Assembly: GCA_043770215.1 (NCBI GenBank)
Contig: JAYVIQ010000047.1
Span: 1-5,829, forward strand
Source: JAYVIQ01 sp043770215
GTDB taxonomy: Bacteria > Bacteroidota > Bacteroidia > Cytophagales > JAAEPT01
Length of the DNA: 5,829 bases
Direction: 5' to 3'
Under the pieces are notes generated by a model. That model ran no database searches and was not told the DNA's origin. It worked only from the letters and a program-made list of their open reading frames with translations. How positions within the stretch are numbered: the first letter of the stretch is position 1; every line of letters starts with the position of its first letter. The position numbers were made by a program, and so were the translations under genes. Shown piece after piece: positions 1 to 5,814 of the stretch.

Positions 1-180
1 GAAAGTGGCGGCCTCTTCTATTACATTAGGGCCTCTTAAAACGACTTCTATTCTATGCCATTTTTTAAATGTACCATCTGTATTTTTCTCACCTTGTACT
101 GTTTGTGCCAAAGCAATCCCTGAGAAACAAAGTGTTGCCAATAAGGCAAAGGTTTTATAGTGTAGTTTTACTTTTTTCAT
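1..180 (-). CDS. N-terminus of a secreted DUF5060-type protein (partial)
   Basis: Seen: reading leftward from the ATG at 180-178, 60 codons stay open to the window edge. Residues 1-25 form a clear Sec signal peptide: a basic start (MKKVKLHYK), a hydrophobic core (FALLATLCFSGIAL) and a likely cleavage at ALA|Q. The mature part begins QTVQGEKNTDGTFKKW, followed by HRIEVVLRGPNVIEEAATF. The KWHRIEVVLRGP segment fits, from memory, the start of DUF5060, a beta-sandwich domain at the N-terminus of secreted polysaccharide-acting proteins in marine Bacteroidota. Inference: the missing C-terminal part probably carries a glycoside-hydrolase-like barrel, but no catalytic region is visible here. No Shine-Dalgarno precedes the ATG; the upstream 200 bases are A/T runs with no gene. 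The signal peptide and start are secure, the family assignment is fairly likely. Confidence 0.72.
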   Translation of the reverse strand, partial: MKKVKLHYKTFALLATLCFSGIALAQTVQGEKNTDGTFKKWHRIEVVLRGPNVIEEAATF

Positions 181-389
181 TTTTTTTTGTTTAAAGATTA
201 GAAAGTGGACTTGTTATTAAAACGCAACTTGAAAGAAATTTAAAATAAACTGGGCTTATGTAAATTTTTCACTAGTCTTTGTAAATTTTTTTTTTTAAAA
301 CAGACTTATTTTAAAGTATACTTAGGTACTATACGTCTTATGAACTTAAAAAGTTTTATCTAAATCACTTTTATACACATTAAAAAGCA

Positions 390-932
390 TTAAAATAGCT
401 CTGGTTTATTAAAACAATTTTCTACTTTAATCATGTTTAGAAATTCCATTTGAGTATCAGAAGATGGATTTTTTATCTATAGAATCATTCCAACTCCTTT
501 CTTTTTCTCTAATTGATCAATACATAAATCAAGTAGTTTTTTTTTGTAAATACTTGCTACCTCTGCAACATTACAAATGGCTTTAGATTCCATTCTAGTA
601 TATCTAATTAAACTCAAGAACTCAAACCAATTATTTTCTGCTTTTGCAATTGGTTCTCGAGCATTCAAATAATCATACATGATGTCTTTATAGGTATCAT
701 ATGAAGAGTCATTTGGTTTAACTGAAGTTGTATTTAAGTTTGTTTTAATGTGCGCATTTGGAATCAGTTTTTCAGAATAATGGTATATTTTAAAAGAAAA
801 ATCTGTTGGTAGACCTGCTGGATAACAGTTTGGTCCATTTGGTCTCCAAAGTGAGCTTTCTTTAATTTTAGCACTTGAAAACCAAAAAACGGTTAAAAAA
901 ACAAAATAAGAAAAACATATATTTTTTTTCAT
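390..932 (-). CDS. Unrecognised secreted protein, 151 residues (stop at 477), frame continues to 390
   Basis: The gene runs from the ATG at 932-930 to a TAG at 479-477. I do not recognise the family. Residues 1-21 look like a signal peptide (MKKN, then a hydrophobic run ending FWFSSA). The mature part has an aromatic, proline-containing N-terminal half (SLWRPNGPNCYPAG, about residues 27-40), cysteines at 36, 120 and 137, and a C-terminal helix-rich half with NNWFEFLSLIRYTRMESKA (about 100-118) and a basic tail. Oddity: directly after the TAG the same frame continues open for 28 codons to a TAA at 392-390, and the added residues (PSSDTQMEFLNMIKVENCF and so on) look coding in composition. Inference: either the real stop is the TAG, or the gene has lost its last 28 residues to a nonsense change. 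No Shine-Dalgarno is seen. The 151-residue part ends at 477. Neighbours on either side are far away, so it appears to be monocistronic. Confidence 0.6.
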
Positions 933-1756
933 GGTATTTATTTTGTTAAGTCTTTTTGTATTATTTTGTCCTACGTTGTCAAATAAAAAAAGTAAATTTT
1001 TACGGTGTTTTTTATTAGCATTATTATTAATTACTTAATAATTAGCCCCTATTTTTTTTTAACAGAAACCAATTAAGTCATATAATTTCAGTTCGTATTA
1101 GACTCACTTAAAGCAGATTACTGCAAAAAAAAGGGTGTATTGTGTATGTTCAGAAATAATGACACTTCTAATTTTAGTTAACTTCAGAATTACAGTGTAT
1201 TTATTTTTTGGTCTATAGATATTTTCCCGCAAATCTCAAAGTATATATTATGGGGTGTAAGTCTATTTTTGTAAAGAGATGATAAAGTACTCTTTTAACC
1301 ACTAGATAATTTTGAGCTTTGGCACACCTCATTTTTTTTTAACAAATGTTTTTAAGATATTAATTTGATGTTTTAGTTACAAAATTATTTATTTAGAAAG
1401 AGATGAAGTGTTTGAAATTTATGATTCTTTAATACATACTAGAAAAATAGAAAAGCATTTGCTAATAAATCTATTATTGGTGATAAAGAGTAAGCATTTT
1501 CAATACTTATTCGCGGTAGAATTCAGATTAATGCCTTAAGACTAGAACACTTATACTGCAAAACAATAGTTATAGACAATAGAGTTACTTAGTTTTTTAT
1601 GGACTAACTTACATCATATTTGACATTAGTAGATTAGAACTTAAGAAAAAAAAATCTATAAATCATTTGTTTCTTTATAACATTTGGATGCAAGATAAAA
1701 ATCATGTTGCTTGTCTATAATCAGATACAAACAGCGATAAAACAAATATTTAATTT
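933..1756. other. Long AT-rich interval with no supported gene
   Basis: More than 800 bases lie between two divergent candidate genes and show no start-bearing frame that resembles a protein. The DNA is full of A and T runs, including two near-identical motifs, ATTTTTTTTTAAC, around 1050 and 1331. One start-less open frame (1369-1539, plus, 56 codons, containing IIYLERDEVFEIYDSLI) could be a worn gene fragment, but it has no ATG before its last two codons and no recognised family. I see no tRNA, CRISPR or transposase signature. Inference: this is either decayed coding DNA or an unusually long intergenic region. Confidence 0.5.
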
Positions 1757-1909
1757 ATGAGTAGAAACACATTAAAAAACGTAAAAAAGCATAATGATGA
1801 TTTGCATAAACAACAAAAAAAGAAAACAGTTAAAAGATTGGAAAGGAAAGAAACCTTGAAGAGCATTGTAAGAAAATATAATGAAAACAAAGAAAAAAGT
1901 ATTTTGTAA
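1757..1909 (+). CDS. Possible small lysine-rich protein, 50 residues
   Basis: The ATG at 1757 opens a 50-codon frame ending in TAA at 1907-1909. The product begins MSRNTLKNVKKHNDDLHK and continues as a very hydrophilic, strongly basic helix-prone chain with clusters of lysine and arginine (QQKKKTVKRLERKE) and ends NENKEKSIL. There is no signal peptide, membrane segment or cysteine. I do not recognise it. A nucleic-acid-binding or ribosome-associated role would be consistent with the charge, but this is only inference. AT-rich DNA readily yields lysine-rich frames by chance, because AAA is the commonest codon, so this could be a spurious frame. Against chance, the residues alternate in an amphipathic way and the start follows a run typical of leader DNA. 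It stands alone between two decayed stretches. Confidence 0.35.
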   Translation: MSRNTLKNVKKHNDDLHKQQKKKTVKRLERKETLKSIVRKYNENKEKSIL

Positions 1910-2151
1910 TGTACTTTTTATAAATATAAAATCAATAGAGAGTTAGTAATGAAGAGGTATTGAGGTTTTCTATCTCATTTCAAAGTAGAAAATTTAAAAA
2001 ACACAGCTTTTTAATTTGGTTTAAGATTTGGTGAAAGGGTTATTTTTTTAAGTATTTAAATACCCCCCCACATAAATTTCCAATCTCTATAAACATAGGA
2101 TAAAACACAAGTAACCTTGTTTATATTTACATTTTTATAGATTTTTACTAA

Positions 2152-2473
2152 ATGAAAAAAAATATTTTTTTAAGTGCGGTTAATAGTCAACGTATTATTT
2201 GCATAAAAAGTCTACACGGGTGCAAAGATATATTCTAAACAAGCATTTAAATACAGTAAATACAATTCTGCTTCAGACTTTAAACTTGTATGGTCAGATG
2301 ACTTTACAGTTTTTGATGAATAACGTTGAGGAAAAGTCAATTGGAGTTTTGATGGCAACCCGGTTAAATTCGACCCGCAAAATGTGGTTATAAAACAAGG
2401 ATATTTGGTTCTTTGTTTAAATAAAAAAAGGATAATAGGCCAGGCAGGTATTGTAAAAAAGGATAAAATATAA
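2152..2473 (+). pseudogene. Decayed circularly permuted GH16 beta-glucanase (lichenase-like)
   Basis: A start ATG at 2152 opens MKKNIFLSAV, like a signal peptide, but that frame stops at 2238. In the next frame, from 2207, the DNA reads TGAKIYSKQAFKYSKY, then SDFKLVWSDDFTVFDE, stop, R, stop, then NWSFDGNPVKFDPQNV and IKQGYLVLCLNKK, ending at TAA 2471-2473. Stops lie at 2321 (TAA) and 2327 (TGA, where family members have Trp). From memory, the permuted 1,3-1,4-beta-glucanase of Fibrobacter succinogenes starts with SGAELYTLEEVQYGKF and ends with SDFTLDWTDNFDTFDG, RWGKGDWTFDGN and MLILALTRKG; the relic follows the same order. In non-permuted GH16 enzymes the SDF/WSFDGN part precedes the GAxxYS part. 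About 150 residues, including the catalytic ExDxE strand, are absent between KYSKY and SDF. The gene is therefore dead through internal deletion, frame change and nonsense codons. Confidence 0.8.
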
Positions 2474-2527
2474 AAAAAAATGAAAGCTAAAAAAGCCAAA
2501 CCCATAACAGATTAGTGTTGTTCTTTG

Positions 2528-2547
2528 GGCAAGATCTAGTGCTTGCC
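2528..2547. terminator. Weak hairpin behind the GH16 relic
   Basis: GGCAAG (2528-2533) and CTTGCC (2542-2547) form a six-base-pair stem with an eight-base loop. Only TTAT follows on the plus strand, so it is a poor intrinsic terminator. It lies 55 bases past the end of the GH16 relic and 120 bases before the next gene. It could be the worn terminator of the dead gene or chance pairing. Confidence 0.25.
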
Positions 2548-2669
2548 TTATAGGACGTAATGAAATAAACTGTAAACTAAATCTACCTTTAAAATACAAC
2601 TCATAGTTCCGATTTAGCAAAAAAGTATTTAAATTGGTCTTTACTGATCTCTATAATAAGTTTTAATAA

Positions 2670-3716
2670 ATGAAAAATAACCTGCTCATTTTGTGTCTTA
2701 TATGTTGGCATAATTTTTTTTGCCAAACAGTAGTAAAGGAAAGTCCTTTTCAAGTGGCTTTTTATAACCTAGAGAATTTATTTGATACAGTAAACGACCC
2801 TTTAACTGATGATTATGAGTTTTTGCCTACTAGCCAACACAGATGGACCACAGAAAGGTATACTCAAAAGATTCATAATTTGGCTAGATCTATTGCCAGC
2901 TTAGGCAATTGGCAAGGTCCAGATGTATTAGGCGTTTGCGAGGTAGAGCACAAAAGCTGTTTGCTAGACCTTACCAAAAAAACAAGCCTAAACCAATTCA
3001 ATTATGAGGTAATTCATCAAGAGTCAGCTGACAAGAGAGGTATAGATGTTGCGTGCATATATAAAAAAGACAAGTTCGAACTTATAAACTATCAGTATCT
3101 AAAAATTAATTTTAGTTTTGACACCAAACCCACTAGAGACATTTTATATGTAAAAGGCAAAGCTTTGGGCAAAGATACAGTGCATATTTTTTATTCTCAT
3201 TGGCCTTCTAGAATGGGAGGGGTAGCAGAATCTGAACCCAAAAGAATAGAAGCAGCAAACACTCTTAAGGCATGTATAGATTCTATTTTATCTACAAACC
3301 AATTAGCAAAAATTATTGTAAGCGGTGATTTTAATGACGGCACAACCTCACAAAGTATTTATAACCACTTAAAAGCCGACCATAGCCAAGAAGTAAATGA
3401 GAAACTGCTTTTCAATACTTCACATTATTTAGCTCACACCTTGCGTAAGGGCAGCCACAAATACCAAGACGAGTGGAATTTGTTTGATCAAATTATAATC
3501 TCTAAAATACTATTAGATACTAATGAAACAATGTTTTGCTATCCTAAAACCTCAAAAATACATGATGATAAAACTTGGCTAAATGAGTCGGACAGCTTTA
3601 GCAATGGGCAAAAACCTAAACGAAATTTTGTAGGTACCCAGTACAACAATGGGTATTCAGATCATTATGCGGTAAGCTTAACTTTTTGGTTGAAGCAATT
3701 TAACCTTGGCAGGTAA
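2670..3716 (+). CDS. Secreted endonuclease/exonuclease/phosphatase-family protein
   Basis: This 348-residue protein has the full motif set of the metal-dependent endonuclease/exonuclease/phosphatase (DNase I-like) superfamily. In order: AFYNLENLFDT (Asn33 and Glu35), LGVCEVEH (catalytic metal ligand Glu91), RGIDVACIY (Asp126), TRDILYVKG (155-163), SHWPSR (His177), SEPKRIEAA, VSGDFND (Asp220, Asn222), FDQIIIS and YSDHYAV (Asp331-His332). Members hydrolyse phosphodiester or phosphomonoester bonds with Mg2+; the natural substrate of this Bacteroidota subgroup is not evident, so nuclease versus phosphatase is left open. Residues 1-18 are a signal peptide (hydrophobic LLILCLICWHNFF, cleavage near FFC|QT), so it acts outside the cytoplasm. 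Cys18 is not in a good lipobox. Length is normal and no key residue is missing. The start has no Shine-Dalgarno, common in this phylum. It is a single gene, convergent with rplU-rpmA. Confidence 0.93.
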   Translation: MKNNLLILCLICWHNFFCQTVVKESPFQVAFYNLENLFDTVNDPLTDDYEFLPTSQHRWTTERYTQKIHNLARSIASLGNWQGPDVLGVCEVEHKSCLLDLTKKTSLNQFNYEVIHQESADKRGIDVACIYKKDKFELINYQYLKINFSFDTKPTRDILYVKGKALGKDTVHIFYSHWPSRMGGVAESEPKRIEAANTLKACIDSILSTNQLAKIIVSGDFNDGTTSQSIYNHLKADHSQEVNEKLLFNTSHYLAHTLRKGSHKYQDEWNLFDQIIISKILLDTNETMFCYPKTSKIHDDKTWLNESDSFSNGQKPKRNFVGTQYNNGYSDHYAVSLTFWLKQFNLGR

Positions 3717-3758
3717 CAATTTACTTGATATAGGTATTTAAAAATAATAAACAAAAGA

Positions 3759-3783
3759 AGGCAAGAGTTTTGAAATCTTGCCT
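3759..3783. terminator. Shared hairpin between convergent genes, best as rpmA terminator
   Basis: AGGCAAGA (3759-3766) pairs perfectly with TCTTGCCT (3776-3783) around a nine-base loop. Read on the minus strand it follows the rpmA stop by about 27 bases and is trailed by a T-rich tract (TTCTTTTGTTTATTATTTTT, 3758 downward), which fits an intrinsic terminator for rplU-rpmA. On the plus strand it lies 42 bases after the phosphatase-family gene but has no T run behind it, so it is weaker in that direction. Confidence 0.7.
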
Positions 3784-3809
3784 AGTGTACTATAAATACG
3801 CTAAATGAA

Positions 3810-4067
3810 TTATTCTACTGGTAAGATAGAAACAACTGATTTACCGCCTTTAGATTTTTTGAAGTTTACTAAACCATCTGTTAAGGCAAACAAAGTATGG
3901 TCTCTACCAATACCTATGTTTTCTCCTGGATGATGGGCTGTACCTCTTTGTCTTACAATAATGTTACCAGCAATGGCAGCTTGACCGCCAAATACTTTTA
4001 CACCCAATCTTTTACTTTCAGATTCTCTACCATTTCGAGAACTTGCTGCTGCTTTCTTATGTGCCAT
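3810..4067 (-). CDS. rpmA: 50S ribosomal protein L27
   Basis: This 85-residue protein is L27 of the large ribosomal subunit, whose N-terminal tail reaches the peptidyl-transferase centre and helps place tRNA substrates. Diagnostic segments are MAHKKAAASSRNGRESESKR, LGVKVFGGQ, AGNIIVRQRGTAHHPGENIG and GRDHTLFALTDGLV. The protein begins directly with MAHKK, so it lacks the cleavable N-terminal extension found in Firmicutes. The usual glycines after KK are replaced by alanines (KKAAASS), a mild variation. The start is supported by AGGA at 4073-4070, just before the ATG; this is one of the few visible Shine-Dalgarno sequences in the window. It lies 13 bases behind rplU in the same direction, so the two are co-transcribed and probably co-translated at equal amounts. 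The last residues are VVSILPVE. Confidence 0.98.
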   Translation of the reverse strand: MAHKKAAASSRNGRESESKRLGVKVFGGQAAIAGNIIVRQRGTAHHPGENIGIGRDHTLFALTDGLVNFKKSKGGKSVVSILPVE

Positions 4068-4080
4068 TTCCTAAAAGGGT

Positions 4081-4392
4081 TTAAGCTGTTATTTTTTCAA
4101 TCAATACTTTTGTGTATTGTTGTCTATGACCGTTTCTTTTTTGGTAGCCTTTTCTTCTTTTCTTTTTGAAGACAGTTACTTTATCAGCTTTTACCTGATC
4201 TAATATTGTACCAGTAGCTTTTACACCTGATACAATAGGAGCGCCTACTTTGATATCGCCGTCCTTGTCTACCAACAATACTTTGTCAAATTCTACCTTG
4301 TCACCAGTTACTCCTGATAATCTATCTACATACAAAAACTTATCAGCTTCTGCTCTGTATTGTTTTCCTGCTATTTCGACAATTGCGTACAT
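4081..4392 (-). CDS. rplU: 50S ribosomal protein L21
   Basis: This 103-residue protein is L21, which binds 23S rRNA and contacts L20 in the large subunit. It opens with MYAIVEIAGKQYRAEADKF and contains the expected VGAPIVSGVKATGTIL, and near the C-terminus the basic rRNA-binding block FKKKRRKGYQKRNGHRQ followed by YTKVLIEKI. Length and motifs are normal for the family. It is the first gene of the rplU-rpmA pair, an arrangement conserved across most bacteria. The start ATG lies about 26 bases behind the predicted transcription start, so the leader is short and leaves little space for a leader-based autoregulatory fold. No strong Shine-Dalgarno is visible. Confidence 0.98.
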   Translation of the reverse strand: MYAIVEIAGKQYRAEADKFLYVDRLSGVTGDKVEFDKVLLVDKDGDIKVGAPIVSGVKATGTILDQVKADKVTVFKKKRRKGYQKRNGHRQQYTKVLIEKITA

Positions 4393-4424
4393 TATTCTTG
4401 AATGTAATTTTCTAAAATGGTTTG

Positions 4425-4454
4425 CAAAGTTAAGAATAAAAATGACAATATCAA
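4425..4454 (-). promoter_or_regulatory. Bacteroidota sigma-A promoter of rplU-rpmA
   Basis: On the minus strand, TAACTTTG (4432-4425) matches the phylum's -7 consensus TAnnTTTG exactly, and TTG (4454-4452) lies 19 bases upstream, within the usual -33 spacing. Transcription would begin near 4418, giving a leader of about 26 bases before the rplU ATG at 4392. This is the only promoter in the window that matches both boxes without forcing. Confidence 0.82.
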
Positions 4455-4455
4455 C

Positions 4456-4850
4456 TTATTACTCTAAAATATTAATAGCAGTTTTAGGTATGGACTAGAA
4501 TTAATAAAACAATTTTGAAATGTTTAGACAGAAATTCTTTTGAATCCAAGAGTAGGTAATTTAGTAATTCTATATTTTTAGCCATTTAAGGGTTCTATTT
4601 TAAACTTTAGCCGCCCAAATTGGAGCTTCCCCTTTTTTTGTCAAAAATTTGCTTTAACGCCATTTGAAAAAAAATCTATAGTTCAAAAGTAAATTTAAAT
4701 TGGCTTTAAATATAAAAATCAAAAAGGATAGTGAGGTAGTCTTTTTTAGGGCATCTTCAAAAGTAACAAGTCCTAGTGTTAGCTAATGATGTTTAAAGCT
4801 GTTTAATGGGTGCTCACGGGGATGTGGAGCGATAACACTAATACTTATCT
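4456..4850. other. Gene-free interval upstream of rplU
   Basis: No frame here has both a start and a recognisable product. Most of it is A/T rich. A short G/C-rich island (about 4808-4830) contains a small hairpin, GCTCAC with GTGGAGC, and is bracketed by the inverted eight-mers TAGTGTTA (4774-4781) and TAACACTA (4833-4840). Nothing identifies it as a tRNA, riboswitch or protein fragment. Confidence 0.5.
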
Positions 4851-4897
4851 ATAAAACATAAAAAAAGCTCTAACAAGGGCTTTTTTTTATGTTTTAT
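4851..4897. terminator. Strong bidirectional intrinsic terminator, originally that of rny
   Basis: The left arm ATAAAACATAAAAAAAGCTC (4851-4870) is complementary to the right arm at 4877-4897, around the loop TAACAA, apart from one G-T pair and one extra T. The G/C core (GCTC with GGGC) is flanked by A runs on one side and T runs on the other, so it would terminate transcription from either strand. It lies about 30 bases after the stop of the decayed RNase Y reading frame on the minus strand, the right distance for that gene's terminator. It also isolates the rplU promoter from transcription arriving from the right. Confidence 0.88.
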
Positions 4898-4925
4898 GGG
4901 TTTGTAAAATTTTTTTCACGACTAA

Positions 4926-5145
4926 TTATTTAGCATAGCTTACTGCTCTTGTTTCTCTGATTACTGTCATTTTTATTTGACCGGGATATTGATTTTTTAT
5001 TTTCTTAGAAATATTAAATTAAATTTCAGTTGTTCTATGGTCTGTTAGGTTTTCTGCATCTACCATTACACGCAAGTCTCTAGCAAGCTGATTGAAGTAA
5101 CGCAACGCTGTACTCCAATCAGCTTGGTGTCTAAATAAGAAAGAG
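4926..5145 (-). pseudogene. rny: Decayed 3' end of the RNase Y gene
   Basis: Reading leftward, one frame gives RDLRVMVDAENLTDHRTTEI, an in-frame TAA (5021-5019), then FNISKKIKNQ and YPGQIKMTVIRETRAVSYAK with a TAA at 4928-4926. The final block is nearly identical, from memory, to the conserved C-terminus of RNase Y (YPGQIKVTVIRETRAVEYAK), the membrane-anchored 5'-end-sensing endoribonuclease that starts mRNA decay. Further upstream the family motif GVxxCYAIQAGR is split over two frames: IGVQRC in one (about 5125-5108) and YFNQLARD in the next, implying a small insertion. Only about 70 of the roughly 520 codons are present; the coiled coil, KH and HD domains are absent. At least one stop and one frameshift show that the piece is dead. 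A working rny is presumably elsewhere. The terminator behind it is intact. Confidence 0.85.
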
Positions 5146-5164
5146 GTTTAAAAGTTGAATCTTA

Positions 5165-5506
5165 CTATTTTATATCAAACCCTTTTTCAATCATAAATTT
5201 CTTAAATTTTGCTGGTTTCCAAAAACTTAATTTAACTTGGCTACCATCATTGAAATTTATTTTATAATTCAAGCCCAAAAAGAAAGACTTTATTTGTAAA
5301 ATTTCATTGAGGTTTTTTTCAAAATCTCTATGAATCAAAGAAAACCCACAGGATTCAAAAGTTATTTTATCGCAAGCAACCACTGTAACTCCATTTGACC
5401 ACAATAATTTTGAGCCTTTGTAACTTGATTTAAAAGCTTTAATTTCATCATTTGCTATTAGCGATGTACTAAGAAATACCCCAAAAATTAAAATTATTTC
5501 TTTCAT
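5165..5506 (-). CDS. Small exported protein of unknown function, 113 residues
   Basis: The ATG at 5506-5504 begins a 113-codon gene ending in tandem stops TAG TAA (the first at 5167-5165). Residues 1-19 form a signal peptide (MKEIILIFGVFLSTSLIA, cleavage near IAND). The mature part alternates strands and one amphipathic helix: LLWSNGVTVVACDKITF (34-50), a middle segment with Cys53, HRDFEKNLNEILQIKSFF (59-76), INFNDGSQVKLSFW (83-96) and a C-terminal helix KPAKFKKFMIEKGF. Inference: the order of strands followed by a closing helix resembles the bacterial PH-like fold, but I cannot assign a family. Cys45 and Cys53 could form a disulfide after export. The gene lies directly behind the rny relic and its first 38 bases overlap the end of the Gly-rich frame. 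It looks intact and is probably real. Confidence 0.6.
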   Translation of the reverse strand: MKEIILIFGVFLSTSLIANDEIKAFKSSYKGSKLLWSNGVTVVACDKITFESCGFSLIHRDFEKNLNEILQIKSFFLGLNYKINFNDGSQVKLSFWKPAKFKKFMIEKGFDIK

Positions 5507-5786
5507 ATTGACATGATAATGAACCAGGTAAACTAATTAATACACCTAATGCTGCACCACCTAATGCAGCAGCCGGACCCCCAAGTATTGCACCTCCTGC
5601 GGCAAATACGCCGCCAAAAAATACTGTATTAGCAACTACACAGTTTCTCTTTTTTTTACTTTTAAATAATCTTTCAACTTTTGTATTATATGACCTTTTT
5701 TTTAAAGTTATGTGAATATCCGCAAGGATGCCAGTACATATTATTTTTTTGCGAAAAGGATCGAAGCGGAGCTCTTTTTTGCTTTT
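5469..5786 (-). pseudogene. Headless open frame with a Gly/Ala-rich membrane-like tail
   Basis: A frame of 105 codons stays open between a TGA at 5789-5787 and a TAG at 5471-5469, but contains no ATG, GTG or TTG. The right part reads CTGILADIHITLKKR and SYNTKVERLFKSKKKRNC. The left part is a Gly/Ala-rich hydrophobic stretch, VFFGGVFAAGGAILGG and then PAAALGGAALGVLISLPG, ending SLSCQYERNN. The GG and GxxxG spacing resembles Gly-zipper membrane peptides, bacteriocin-like peptides and phage-holin-like segments; which of these, if any, cannot be told. Inference: it is the 3' end of a gene whose start was replaced when the edge repeat joined it, or a frame preserved by chance in the repeat plus a true short Gly-rich gene that begins at a non-standard codon. 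It ends 38 bases inside the following gene. Confidence 0.45.
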
Positions 5787-5814
5787 TCAGCAAAAAAAGC
5801 GAGAGCGTAGAGCC
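5758..5814. repeat. Imperfect hairpin at the right edge, probable end of a dispersed repeat
   Basis: Arms 5758-5783 and 5789-5814 are imperfectly complementary. The inner nine pairs (TTTTTTGCT with AGCAAAAAA) are perfect around the loop TTTTC; the outer part pairs in patches (GG, TC, A and GC). The stretch from about 5710 to 5829 is visibly richer in G and C than the rest of the window and continues off the edge with ACCC-GATA-GGGT, another small hairpin. From memory, similar GAGAGCG and CTGACCC strings recur in Flavobacteria-type genomes, often behind genes, but I cannot verify that here. I see no transposase or terminal target duplication. Confidence 0.45.

Noticed and set aside
1045..1345. 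Two ATTTTTTTTTAAC motifs considered as a repeat or regulatory element
   Set aside because: They are homopolymer-driven, with flanks that differ; this is expected in DNA this AT-rich.
1381..1480. Faint resemblance of IIYLERDEVFEIY to the start of a LytTR DNA-binding domain
   Set aside because: The later conserved F-x-R-x-H-R segment is absent and there is no start, so the match is too weak to name.
2064..2071. A run of seven C bases, considered as a phase-variation tract
   Set aside because: It does not lie in or before a supported open frame, so there is nothing for it to switch.
2199..2393. A 64-codon plus-strand frame with an ATG
   Set aside because: It is the out-of-frame shadow of the GH16 relic; the adjacent frame carries the recognisable family sequence.
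2212..2620. Two overlapping minus-strand frames with hydrophobic, phenylalanine-rich translations
   Set aside because: Both are antisense to the GH16 relic and its A-rich downstream DNA; poly-A read backwards gives phenylalanine-rich runs. No family features.
3897..4169. A 90-codon plus-strand frame
   Set aside because: It is antisense to rpmA and the end of rplU, both of which are certain.
4250..4498. An 82-codon plus-strand frame
   Set aside because: It is antisense to rplU and its promoter.
4801..4850. G/C-rich island considered as a tRNA gene
   Set aside because: There is no T-loop GTTCRA sequence, no acceptor-stem pairing and no anticodon arm.
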